DNA of 64,000 nucleotides from Verrucomicrobiota bacterium (lineage in GTDB: Bacteria > Verrucomicrobiota > Verrucomicrobiia > CAIQCK01), in the NCBI GenBank assembly GCA_016235595.1, contig JACRJX010000044.1:124001-188000 (forward strand). Reading direction: 5' to 3'. The notes under the pieces were generated by a model. That model was not told the DNA's origin, did not search any database, and saw only the letters and a program-made list of their open reading frames with translations. Shown here piece by piece: positions 35,771 to 44,654 of the stretch (position 1 is its first letter; every line of letters starts with the position of its first letter). The position numbers were made by a program, and so were the translations under genes.

Positions 35771-35933
35771 GGGGCGTAACTCGGCACACGCACCATTTGA
35801 ATCATGCGCGAATCGCACTCCGAAGCCCCCTCACCCAGCCCTCTCCCCATCCGATGGGGAGAGGGTGGCCGACGGCCGGGTGAGGGGTTGCCTCGCGCAT
35901 TTCTTTCTTGGCGCGTGTGCCGAGTTGCGCCCC
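35771..35933. mobile_element. MITE-like palindromic element with terminal inverted repeats and target duplication
   Basis: 163 bp bounded by 24-nt inverted repeats at 35771-35794 and 35910-35933 with 22 of 24 bases matching. The direct repeat GATACAG immediately flanks both sides (35764-35770 and 35934-35940), as expected for a target-site duplication. Inside, 35804-35810 pairs with 35894-35900, 35827-35836 with 35878-35887, and 35839-35851 with 35853-35865 (13 bp perfect). It encodes no protein, so it would need a transposase in trans. Confidence 0.82.
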
Positions 35934-36227
35934 GATACAGGAGTCTGACCAGATCGCGGCACGTGAACCGCGGCCGGCAGCGATCGGTGGTCGAATCGTC
36001 AGAGGTCAGCCGGGAGGTTCGGGTTGGCGCGGGTGGGGCCACGAAGGTTAAGTGGCCGCGGGTGCGGCCAGTGACCCCGGCCCCGCGTTGGATGTGAAAC
36101 GCCGGGGAAGGGAAAAAGTTTCACAACGCGAAATGAAATACAGCAAGTATTGGACAAAATGAACGCGAGGATGGAAGTTGCATGTGTCAGGCGGCCGGCA
36201 GGCGCACAATTTCAGGCATGGGCTGTA

Positions 36228-39200
36228 ATGAATGACCGGGTGGCAATCCTGCATCTTGAAGACAACCCCAGTGACGCGGAACTGGTGCGACACTTGCTGC
36301 AAAAGAACGCCAAGATGACCTGCGAAGTGCGGCTCGCGCGCAACCGCGCGCAATACGAGGCCGCGCTGGCAGAAACCAAGTTTGACCTGATTCTCTCCGA
36401 TTACGACCTGCCCGACTACGATGGGTTTGCCGCCCTGCAACTGGCCAGATTGAAACAACCCGAAACCCCTTTCATTCTGGTCACTGGCACATTGGGCGAG
36501 GAGCAGGCGGTGAACGCCATGCTCCACGGTGCGACGGATTATGTGCTCAAACAGGGGCTCCACCGTCTGGTCCCCGCCGTGTTGCGGGCCTTGACTCAGG
36601 CGGACGAGAACCGGAAGCGTCACACGGCGGAGGCGGCACTGCGCGAGAGTGACGAACGGTTGCGCTTGTTGGGCGACAACCTGCCTGACAGTTACGTGTA
36701 TCAATACACGTTCGAGCCGGACGGCACGCCGCAGTTTCTTTATCTCAGTGCTGGCGTGGAACGATTGCACGGGGTGAAAGTGTCCGACGCGATGCGCGAT
36801 GCCGGCGTGCTGCACCGCCAGCTCGCTCCCGAGCATGCGGCAGCGCTACAGGCGGCGGCGGCGGCCAGTCTCCAGAACTTGACGGACTTCACGATGGAAC
36901 TGCGCCTGCGTCACGCCAGTGGGCAGTGGCGCTGGATGCGGCTGTGTGCCCGCCCCCGCCGAGCATCCAATGGGCAGGTCGTGTGGGACGGTGTAGCCAC
37001 GGATATCACTACGCGCAGGCAGACTGAGGAGGCGACACAGGCGGCCGAGCAACGGCTCGCAGATATTATTGAGTTTCTGCCGGATGCCATGTTTGTGATC
37101 GATGAGGACAAACGGCTCATCGCGTGGAACCACGCCTGTGAGGTCATGACCGGCGTGAAGAAGCAGGCGTTGTTGGGCCGGGGAGATTACGCCTACGCCG
37201 AGCCGTTCTTTGGCGAGCGGCGTCCGATTCTGATTGACCTGCTGGACCGGCCCCCGCCGGAGGTGGAAGCCATCTACAAATCTGTCAAGCGAGAGGGCAA
37301 CACGATTTACGCCGAGACCTTTGTTCCATGCTTGCGAGGCGGACAAGGCGCTCATCTTTGGTGCGCTGCGACGCCACTGTTTGACCGGGAAGGCCGGCGT
37401 TGTGGCGCCATCGAGGTCATCCGGGACGTGACCGAACAAAAACTCGTTGAACAGGGGTTGCGCGAAAGCGAACTCAAACACCGCACGTTGTTCGAAACAG
37501 CCAACGACGCGATCATGTTGATGCGTCAGGACCGGTTCATTGCCTGCAACGTGCGGACACTGCTGCTGTTTGGCTGCCGCCGGGACCAGATTGTAGGCGC
37601 GCCTCCTCAGAAATTCTCCCCGCCCATGCAACCGGATGGGCGGAGTTCCGAGGAGAAAGCCTCGGAGAAGATCCATCAGGCCTTGACGGAAGGACCGCAG
37701 TTCTTTGAATGGGAACACTGCCGGGCAGATGGGACACCGTTTACCGCGGAGGTGAGTCTGAACCGTCTGGAGTTGGGTGGAGAGGTGTTAATCCAGGCAA
37801 TCGTGCGAGACATCACCGAGCGCAAGCGGGCGGAAGAGGCTGAGCGGGAAATCATTGAACGGTTCTCCATGGCTCTGGAAGTGGGCAATGCTGGAGTATG
37901 GACATGGGATATCAATAGAGGTGAGGTTCACTTCGATGATCAGTTCCACGCCATGTTGGGCTACACATCAGGGGAACTGCCCAAGACGCTGCAGGAATGG
38001 CTGCCGTACCACTACCCCGAAGATATCCCGGAGTGGATGCCCAAGGCCGAGGCCTACTTGCGGGGCGACAGCCCTGTTTACGAGAGCGAACATCGCATTC
38101 GCGCCAAAGATGGGATGTGGAACTGGATCTTCACCCGGGGCAGAGTCGTAAAGCGCACCCCCACGGGAGCCCCGGAACAATTCATCGGCATCGCCATGAA
38201 CGTCACCGACCGCAAGCAGGCGGAGGCGAATCAACAACTGGCCCTGGATGCCATGCAGTTGCTGAACCACCCCAACAACCTGAACGTTTTGGTCGAAGAG
38301 TTGATACGGCTGATCAGGAATAGAACGGGTTTCGATGCCGTGGGCCTGCGGATTCGCCAGGGCGAGGACTTCCCTTACTGTGTGCAGAACGGGTTTTCAG
38401 ACGATTTCGTGCGGGAGGAGAATAGTCTGTGTGCCAAGGACAGAGAGGGGATCATCATCCGTGATGCGACCGGCCATGCGGTCCTCAATTGCATGTGTGG
38501 ACACATCCTCTGCGGACGGACGAACCCGGCCCTGCCATTCTTCACCGAGTGGGGCAGCTTCTGGACCAATAGCACCACCCAACTACTGGCCTCGACGACG
38601 GAGGCAGACCGTCAGAGCCGCACTCGTAACCGCTGTAACATCGCCGGCTACGAGTCGGTCGCCCTCGTCCCGCTGCGGTCGGGCGATGAGATCGTCGGCC
38701 TGTTGCAGTTGAACGACCGCCAAGCCGGACGGTTCACGCCAGAGTTCATCCGATTCCTTGAAGGCTTGGCCGCCAGTATCGGCATTGCGTTGAATCGCAA
38801 ACAGGAACAGGAAATGTTGCGGGTGAGCGAGGAAAGGTATCGCACCATAATGGAACAGGCTGCCGACGGCGTGATCATGCACGACGAGACCGGTCGCATC
38901 GTTGAGGTCAATCGCAAGTTGTGCGAAAGCCTCGGCTATTCCCGTGAGGAACTTCTTTCCAAGTCAATCGCGGACATAGATCCAGAGGCCATTCGGTCTG
39001 GGAAGCATGAGTTCTGGGACAGGGTCCTTGCAGGTGAACAGTTTACGTTTGAGAGCCACCACACACGCAAGGACGGCGCTCTCATTCCCGTGGAGATGAC
39101 ACTCAGCGCGGCGCATCTGCCCCTTGGCCCGGTCATCCTTGGCCTCGCAAGGAATATTACCAAACGCAAAGAGGCCGAGGAGGAAATCCGCAAGCTCAAC

Positions 39201-39938
39201 GCGGACTTGGAACGGCGTGTCGTCGAGCGCACCACTGCACTGGAAGCTGCCAACCAGGAACTCGAAGCGTTTTCCTACTCGGTGTCGCATGACCTGCGCG
39301 CGCCGCTGCGAGCCATTAACGGGTTTGCGCGCGTTCTGGCAGAGGACCACGCGAAACAACTCGACGAGGAAGGCCAGCGTACCGTGGGCGTCATCTGCGC
39401 AGAGACCAAGCGCATGGACGAGTTGATCGACGACCTGCTCGCGTTCTCCCGGATGAGCAGCCAGGAGATGCAGCCGGCGGAGGTGGACATGAGTGCCCTG
39501 GCGCAAGCGGCCTTTGACAAGTGCGCCGCGCAAGAGCCGGGCCGCAAGCTCCAGTTTAAACTCCATCCGCTGCCGCCGGCGCAAGGTGACAGTATTTTGA
39601 TGCGGGAGGTATGGATCAATCTCATTTCCAACGCGATCAAATACACGAGACAGAGGGACGTGGCAGTCATCGAGATCGGTGGCCGCGCGGAAGACGATAC
39701 ACTCTTCTACCACGTGAAAGACAACGGAGCTGGATTTAACATGCGCTATGTGCAGAAGCTCTTCGGGGTCTTCCAGCGGCTGCATACCATGGAAGAGTTT
39801 GAAGGAACGGGCGTGGGGTTGGCTCTGGTCCAGCGCATCGTCGTGCGGCACGGCGGACGCGTCTGGGCCGAAGGAAAGGTCAACGAAGGCGCCACGTTCC
39901 ATTTTGCGCTGCCCAAACCCGTCGAATCCGGTTCCTGA
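36228..39938 (+). CDS. Large REC-multi-PAS-GAF hybrid sensor histidine kinase
   Basis: A 1236-residue soluble sensor. A receiver domain (LHLEDNPSDAELV, DLILSDYDLPDYDG) is followed by about four PAS domains (segments ending VATDITTRRQ, VIRDVTEQK, IVRDITERKR, AMNVTDRKQ), a GAF domain (about 675-845, GFDAVGLRIRQGEDFPYCVQ), a further PAS (ending LARNITKRK), HisKA with His1021 (YSVSHDLRAP) and HATPase_c (NLISNAIKYT, DNGAGFN, EGTGVGLALVQR). The GAF contains several cysteines and could hold a cofactor. Its C-terminal 235 residues are near-copies of the kinase at 8135-10111. ATG 36150 is in frame too, but 36228 sits just before the receiver core. It faces away from the repeat-rich region. Confidence 0.92.
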   Translation: MNDRVAILHLEDNPSDAELVRHLLQKNAKMTCEVRLARNRAQYEAALAETKFDLILSDYDLPDYDGFAALQLARLKQPETPFILVTGTLGEEQAVNAMLHGATDYVLKQGLHRLVPAVLRALTQADENRKRHTAEAALRESDERLRLLGDNLPDSYVYQYTFEPDGTPQFLYLSAGVERLHGVKVSDAMRDAGVLHRQLAPEHAAALQAAAAASLQNLTDFTMELRLRHASGQWRWMRLCARPRRASNGQVVWDGVATDITTRRQTEEATQAAEQRLADIIEFLPDAMFVIDEDKRLIAWNHACEVMTGVKKQALLGRGDYAYAEPFFGERRPILIDLLDRPPPEVEAIYKSVKREGNTIYAETFVPCLRGGQGAHLWCAATPLFDREGRRCGAIEVIRDVTEQKLVEQGLRESELKHRTLFETANDAIMLMRQDRFIACNVRTLLLFGCRRDQIVGAPPQKFSPPMQPDGRSSEEKASEKIHQALTEGPQFFEWEHCRADGTPFTAEVSLNRLELGGEVLIQAIVRDITERKRAEEAEREIIERFSMALEVGNAGVWTWDINRGEVHFDDQFHAMLGYTSGELPKTLQEWLPYHYPEDIPEWMPKAEAYLRGDSPVYESEHRIRAKDGMWNWIFTRGRVVKRTPTGAPEQFIGIAMNVTDRKQAEANQQLALDAMQLLNHPNNLNVLVEELIRLIRNRTGFDAVGLRIRQGEDFPYCVQNGFSDDFVREENSLCAKDREGIIIRDATGHAVLNCMCGHILCGRTNPALPFFTEWGSFWTNSTTQLLASTTEADRQSRTRNRCNIAGYESVALVPLRSGDEIVGLLQLNDRQAGRFTPEFIRFLEGLAASIGIALNRKQEQEMLRVSEERYRTIMEQAADGVIMHDETGRIVEVNRKLCESLGYSREELLSKSIADIDPEAIRSGKHEFWDRVLAGEQFTFESHHTRKDGALIPVEMTLSAAHLPLGPVILGLARNITKRKEAEEEIRKLNADLERRVVERTTALEAANQELEAFSYSVSHDLRAPLRAINGFARVLAEDHAKQLDEEGQRTVGVICAETKRMDELIDDLLAFSRMSSQEMQPAEVDMSALAQAAFDKCAAQEPGRKLQFKLHPLPPAQGDSILMREVWINLISNAIKYTRQRDVAVIEIGGRAEDDTLFYHVKDNGAGFNMRYVQKLFGVFQRLHTMEEFEGTGVGLALVQRIVVRHGGRVWAEGKVNEGATFHFALPKPVESGS

Positions 39939-40063
39939 TTCTTGACGGATTCATTGCCGGCCTTCGTCCGGTCATGGAGATTGTGCTGCGCGCGGGGCGC
40001 TGAACGTGGGCGCAGTGCGGGCAAAGAACGGACTGCGGATAACATGGAAGGGAGAGGGCGCCG

Positions 40064-41242
40064 CTATGGCTTGCCCTGCTCCAATACGCGTCCCGTGAAT
40101 GGATCGTAACGCAGCGTCTGCGTGACAGTCCGGGCGGGCTTCCCCTCTTCGGCCCACTCTGCGGTCGCGGTCATGACGCCGCGTTCCGCATCGTCGCTGG
40201 ACGTGCAGGCAGCGAGTTTGCGGCCTCGAAGCATAACCCAGACTTTCTCGGCTGCGCCGGTCTGTTCGTCGCCGCTGAGAAGGTATTCGTCCGCACCGGG
40301 TTTCTTGCGGAGGACGATGCCGCCTTCCTTGGTGATGATGCATTCGAGGCCGAGGTTGCCCTGGAGGTCGAACATCTGGCAGATATCGCCGGGACCGTAG
40401 TTGCCAGCGCGCTTGGACTTCTTGACGCCCAGTTCGGTAAAACTGTTGCTTACGATGCGGCCGCGCTCGTCCATGTAACAGTGCGTCACTTGCGAGCCGG
40501 GCGAATAACCGGGCACGTAGAGCATGATGTGAACGTGAGGTGGGAAGTCGTTGTGGGCACGCCCGCAGGCGACCTCAAAGCTCAACAGCGTGATGTTGCC
40601 GTCAAACGCGCGTTTGTCCTGCGGTCCCATGCCGCCCATGTGTCGCAACGCCTCGCGCGTGGCCAGTAAGTAGTTGCTAACGGCCCGCGCCGCAGCTTCG
40701 GGATACGGCTGGCCGTTATACGGCCCGCAACCGCGCACGCGGCCCTGTGCGTCGGGGTTCGCGCGCATTCGCCAGTTATGGTAGAGGCCAATGGGCAACC
40801 CGCCGCCGATCGGGTCGGGCAGGCTGTTGTTGATGAGCATGCCGTTGCTGCGATCCGGCACGGCGTCGAATTCCACCCGGTCCCCGCTCGCAGTGAACTT
40901 TACTTCCGTGTGGCCAACGATGACGCGGGCAACCTTGACACCGGGACAGGTCATCGCCAATCGAGGTGGCGGGTTCGCTTTGTCAGCCGTGAGCGTGAAG
41001 AACACCTCCCAATCGTTCTCGCCGCTCCAAGTATCACCTTTGCGCTCCCGCCATCGCTCGGCATTACTCAGCACGGTTAACGCAGGCGGAGCCGTGCACC
41101 GGGCCGCTTCGGACTTCACCGCTTTGATCGTCAAATAAACCGGCTCTGCCCCCATGGCCATGGCCGGGGCAACCATGAACAAGACCATAGACCAGCGAAG
41201 TAACTTGGAGGACACACGACCAGCAATTGAGGCAGTTTCCAT
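40064..41242 (-). CDS. Secreted protein of unknown function
   Basis: A 392-residue exported protein; the leader (METASIAGRVSSKLLRWSMV onward) ends at AMAMGAEP. The body is beta-rich, with CPGVKVARVIVGHTEVKF, DFPPHVHIMLYVPGYSPGSQ and a C-terminal DPFTGRVLEQGK. It has four or more cysteines but no recognised family motif. It begins 2 nt after the stop of the TIM-barrel-like gene upstream, so it is part of the degradative operon and is its last gene. Function unknown. Confidence 0.75.
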   Translation of the reverse strand: METASIAGRVSSKLLRWSMVLFMVAPAMAMGAEPVYLTIKAVKSEAARCTAPPALTVLSNAERWRERKGDTWSGENDWEVFFTLTADKANPPPRLAMTCPGVKVARVIVGHTEVKFTASGDRVEFDAVPDRSNGMLINNSLPDPIGGGLPIGLYHNWRMRANPDAQGRVRGCGPYNGQPYPEAAARAVSNYLLATREALRHMGGMGPQDKRAFDGNITLLSFEVACGRAHNDFPPHVHIMLYVPGYSPGSQVTHCYMDERGRIVSNSFTELGVKKSKRAGNYGPGDICQMFDLQGNLGLECIITKEGGIVLRKKPGADEYLLSGDEQTGAAEKVWVMLRGRKLAACTSSDDAERGVMTATAEWAEEGKPARTVTQTLRYDPFTGRVLEQGKP

Positions 41243-41244
41243 TT

Positions 41245-42210
41245 TTACTGACGTCCTTTCACGAAGCGCCGGCAGAAGTCGCGCACGGAACGGGTGAAGG
41301 TCCACTCGGCGGTTTCTGGCACACAACGCGGGGGCGCTTGAATCCAGCTTTCGATGACGTATTGGTCAGGCGCGCCCTGGCACATCGCGTAGGCATAGCC
41401 TTGGTGGATGATCGAAACGTACCAAGTGGACTCGTCGGCCAGACCCAGCTTCTTCAGCAACGGCTCGCCGGAAGCCCAGTAGATCATGCTGAAAGGAAGC
41501 TTCTTGCTGCGGCAGTATCGCTCCAATTTCTTCACCTCTGCCCAACAACCATGATTCTGGACGATGAAGTTCGCCCAGTTCACGTCGAGCCGGTAAAAGT
41601 CGAGACCGCGCACCTTCATCTCCGCCAGTTTCTTCTGCAACGCCTCGATCCACCAGATATGGTCGGCGACCGAAATCGAGGGATAGGTTTCAATGTCTCC
41701 GATGAGCACGTTCGGGAAATGCTTCCGGACCAGCGCGATGTAGTTGGCGGTCTCCTGCACTGCGTAGTCATCCGGCTTCTTGATGTGCTCGCGGCAACAC
41801 AGGAACGGCTCATCCATTGCAATGGCGTAGAGGTTCTGTCCAAGTCCCTGCAACCGCTCCCAGTTCGCCTTCTCAGCGTTGAAACACTTCTCACCCGTCT
41901 GTCCCCACGGCTTGACCGCACCGACTTCCATCGCAATCTTGAGTCCCCACTTCTGCGCTTGGGCAAACCAGGTCCGCAGTTCGTCATCGCGGAAGTGTTT
42001 CTTGAAGTTGAGGTCCGTGTAGAAGAGCACGTCAATCAACGAGCGGGTCTCCTTCCACTCGTCGGGCTTGTCGAACAGCTCGCGGAAAAACCGGCCGTTG
42101 TCGTAGGCGGGCACACCCATCCAGACCGTCGGTTTTCCGCCGGCTTGCTGCGCCGGCATATCCGCGACAAAGAACGCACACCAGATCACGAACAGGCAGA
42201 CTGCTTTCAT
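41245..42210 (-). CDS. Secreted TIM-barrel-like protein of unknown function
   Basis: A 321-residue exported protein with signal peptide MKAVCLFVIWCAFFVADMPA. Alternating strand and helix blocks with acidic ends (AIAMDEPFLC, VLIGDIETYPS, GLDFYRLDVNWANF, PFSMIYWASGEP) resemble a (beta/alpha)8 barrel such as that of glycoside hydrolases, with Glu and Asp at strand ends. I cannot name the family. AGGGG lies 6 nt before ATG 42210, and the gap to the GH2 gene stop is 13 nt. Confidence 0.75.
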   Translation of the reverse strand: MKAVCLFVIWCAFFVADMPAQQAGGKPTVWMGVPAYDNGRFFRELFDKPDEWKETRSLIDVLFYTDLNFKKHFRDDELRTWFAQAQKWGLKIAMEVGAVKPWGQTGEKCFNAEKANWERLQGLGQNLYAIAMDEPFLCCREHIKKPDDYAVQETANYIALVRKHFPNVLIGDIETYPSISVADHIWWIEALQKKLAEMKVRGLDFYRLDVNWANFIVQNHGCWAEVKKLERYCRSKKLPFSMIYWASGEPLLKKLGLADESTWYVSIIHQGYAYAMCQGAPDQYVIESWIQAPPRCVPETAEWTFTRSVRDFCRRFVKGRQ

Positions 42211-42223
42211 GCGGTTCCCCTGC

Positions 42224-44542
42224 TCAATTGCGACCTTTGCCTCCGCCCTTGCTCTCAACGCCCGCCTCGATGCCTGCGTCGATGAACTGGCCGCCCTGGG
42301 TCTGATGACAGTGGACTGCGAGCACGTTGTCGCCTTCGTGCAACGCCGCACGCAACGCTTCGTTTAGGGCCGTGGAGTAGCTCCCGACGAAGCCGTTGAA
42401 CTCGGCAACTTTCTTTCCGTTGACGTAAACCTCCGCGTCTTCGTCATGATGGATGCGCAGTCCTGCCAGCGCGACGGCCGCCTTCTCGACTCGAAAGTGA
42501 CGTCGCAACCAGATGTCGCTGGTTTTCCACGTCGTGCCGATCACGGAGCCGGGCGTGTTCTTCGTGCCAAAACCTCCCTTGCCGGTCTGCCACGCCGCAT
42601 CGTCAAAGCCGGGCTTGAACCAACCTTCCGCCGGCTGGCTCGTCGAGAACCGCCACTCTTGCGCGGTCTTCTCGGAGGTCGGCACAAGCGCGCTCCACGT
42701 AATGCGCCGGACGTGCGGCGGCTGAGTCTCGTAGGCGGCTGGCCGCGCGTTGATCGCGTGCAGCAACGCCGGATCGTATTTCGGCTTGCGGTCGTAGAAA
42801 TAGACGCCGTTCTGCTCCTGCTCAATGTCGGTCAGTTGCGTGTAGCAGAAACCGAAGATGTTCGGATTGTCGAGCTGCGCGTCGGTCAGGCCCTTGTAGC
42901 GCGCAAGGAACTCCTTCAGGTCGAGGCTCTGGCCGCCGTAACCCCACCCCTTGCCGGTGTCGCGGTCGGTTTTCACGCGGATGCCGCCGTATTCGCTGAC
43001 GAAATACGGTTGCCCGCGATAGAGGCTCCGCGGGTCGCCGGGATTATTGTGCCACGGGTTCTGTCCCGTCAGCCCAAACATCGCGTAGCGCGCCGCGAAC
43101 CGCTTCGGATCGCCCGTGTAGTCGTGGCTGTCGAACACATCAGTCTCCGGCAGGAAATGAGTGTAGCCGCTGGAGTCGAGCCACGGCCGCGTCGGGTCCA
43201 TCGTCTGCGTTGCCGCGAGCAACGTCTCGATCAACGCGACGGTTTCATTCGTTCCGGTCTCGTTCAGCGGACACCAGCCGATGATCGAGGCATGATTACG
43301 GTCGCGCCGCAACGCCTCGCGCCACTCATCCACAAACGCCACCATCGCCTCTGGCTTGCCGAGGCTGATGCCCCAGCTAGGGAACTCACCCCAGACCATA
43401 TAGCCAAGTTTGTCGGCCCAGTAGAGCAGCCGCGGTTCGAACACCTTCTGGTGCAACCGCGCGCCGTTGAAGCCCGCAGCCATCGACAACTCGATGTCGC
43501 GTCGCAACGCCTCATCGTTCGGAGCGGTGTAGATGCCGTCGGGATAAAACCCCTGGTCGAGAATGAGCCGCTGGAACACCGGCTTGTCGTTGATGAGGAA
43601 CCGGTTGCCCTCGATGGTGATCTTGCGCAACCCGAAGTAGCTCCGCACCGAATCAATCACCTTTCCGCCGCGCAGCGTCTCGACGGTGAGATCATAGAGA
43701 AACGGCTTGCCGGGATGCCACGCCACGACCTTGCCGAGCTTCAACACCGTCAGCGTGTTCCGCCACGCCGCCGGCACCGTTTCTTCCGCCACTTTCTTTC
43801 CATCGGCAAAAGCGCGTAGCCGGACGGTCACTCCTTTCATCGGCCCATCCATGCTGCCTTGAAACATCACGCGCCCCCCGTCGAGGTCAGGCGTGAGTGA
43901 GAACTCGCGCAGATACGTCGCACCCGCCGCTTCAAGCCAGACCGTCTGCCAGATGCCGGTCGTGCGCGTGTAGACGCAGCCCTGGCTGACTGTGTGCGTC
44001 TGTTTGCCGGCGGGCTGCAAGCCAGTGCGAATCTCATCAATTGCATTCAGCACCAGTTCGTTGTCACCGTCGCGAACCGTGTCGGTGATCTCCAGCGCAA
44101 ACGGCACATAACCGCCGCGATGCTCGCCGACGAACTGGCCGTTGAGCCAGACGCGCGCCCGATAATCCACCGCGCCGAAGTTCAGCAGCAGCCGCTGGCC
44201 GCGCATCGCCGCCGGCACCTGAAACTGCCGCCGATACCAGACGCGCGGCATGTAGTTGGTCGCCATCGCCAATCCGGAAAGCTGGCTTTCCGGACAAAAC
44301 GGAACAAGAATCTTGAGCGCGAGACCGTGGCCAGATATCAACCCGCGCGTCTCACCGTCGCCCTTGCTGTCCACCTCGAACTGCCATTCGCCGTTGAGGT
44401 TCAGCCACGAGTCGCGCTGGAAATCGGGCCGCGGATGCTCTGGCCGCGGCACGTCGGCGCCCGCGACTGTCGTGATCAGCAACGCGGCGACAAGCGGCCA
44501 TAGACGGATGGGATTGAACGATGTTCCGGGTATTGTGTTCAT
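42224..44542 (-). CDS. Glycoside hydrolase family 2 (beta-galactosidase/glucuronidase-like)
   Basis: A 772-residue secreted GH2 enzyme: signal peptide, sugar-binding domain (LNLNGEWQFEVDS, RVWLNGQFVGEHRGGYVPF), an Ig-like domain, and the TIM barrel with acid/base E428 (WCPLNE) and nucleophile E517 (VSEYGG). A jelly-roll domain with a second carbohydrate-binding pattern (VWLRRHFRVE, HHDEDAEVYVNGKKVAEF) ends the protein. It retains stereochemistry and cleaves a beta-linked sugar, which could be galactose, glucuronate or mannose. The gene lies 46 nt downstream of the 21-residue ORF. Confidence 0.93.
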   Translation of the reverse strand: MNTIPGTSFNPIRLWPLVAALLITTVAGADVPRPEHPRPDFQRDSWLNLNGEWQFEVDSKGDGETRGLISGHGLALKILVPFCPESQLSGLAMATNYMPRVWYRRQFQVPAAMRGQRLLLNFGAVDYRARVWLNGQFVGEHRGGYVPFALEITDTVRDGDNELVLNAIDEIRTGLQPAGKQTHTVSQGCVYTRTTGIWQTVWLEAAGATYLREFSLTPDLDGGRVMFQGSMDGPMKGVTVRLRAFADGKKVAEETVPAAWRNTLTVLKLGKVVAWHPGKPFLYDLTVETLRGGKVIDSVRSYFGLRKITIEGNRFLINDKPVFQRLILDQGFYPDGIYTAPNDEALRRDIELSMAAGFNGARLHQKVFEPRLLYWADKLGYMVWGEFPSWGISLGKPEAMVAFVDEWREALRRDRNHASIIGWCPLNETGTNETVALIETLLAATQTMDPTRPWLDSSGYTHFLPETDVFDSHDYTGDPKRFAARYAMFGLTGQNPWHNNPGDPRSLYRGQPYFVSEYGGIRVKTDRDTGKGWGYGGQSLDLKEFLARYKGLTDAQLDNPNIFGFCYTQLTDIEQEQNGVYFYDRKPKYDPALLHAINARPAAYETQPPHVRRITWSALVPTSEKTAQEWRFSTSQPAEGWFKPGFDDAAWQTGKGGFGTKNTPGSVIGTTWKTSDIWLRRHFRVEKAAVALAGLRIHHDEDAEVYVNGKKVAEFNGFVGSYSTALNEALRAALHEGDNVLAVHCHQTQGGQFIDAGIEAGVESKGGGKGRN

Positions 44543-44588
44543 GGTTCTGGTGTCAGGTTGATATCACCTCTTCCAAGAGTTCGCACGG

Positions 44589-44654
44589 CTATTTGCGCCG
44601 CTCGAAAATCAGGATCGCCGAAGCCGCGCCCATGGAAAGCAGTGTCAGTGCCAT
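44589..44654 (-). CDS. Candidate 21-residue membrane microprotein
   Basis: An ORF from ATG 44654 to TAG 44589. The ATG shares one base with the stop of the preceding URO-D-like gene (TGATG), the layout of a coupled re-initiation. It would encode a single hydrophobic helix (MALTLLSMGAASAILIF) ended by a basic ERRK tail. It may be a real small membrane protein, or a leftover sorting-signal tail of the hydrophobic-plus-basic kind. No other coding evidence. Confidence 0.35.
   Translation of the reverse strand: MALTLLSMGAASAILIFERRK

Larger units (their letters stand above)
34832..36227. other. Gene-poor region with mobile-element and pseudogene remnants
   Basis: About 1.4 kb without a convincing intact gene. 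It holds an apparent fibronectin-III fragment (35403-35633, minus) and a MITE-like element (35771-35933). The rest shows no recognisable domain in six frames; the open frames at 34867-35199 and 35224-35586 have no family-like pattern. A short direct repeat (CGGCACTA twice, around 34850-34870) lies near the left end. The right end must contain the promoter of the large kinase gene. Confidence 0.6.

Noticed and set aside
42446..43819. A 457-residue plus-strand open frame
   Set aside because: It is antisense to the GH2 gene, which has complete catalytic motifs.
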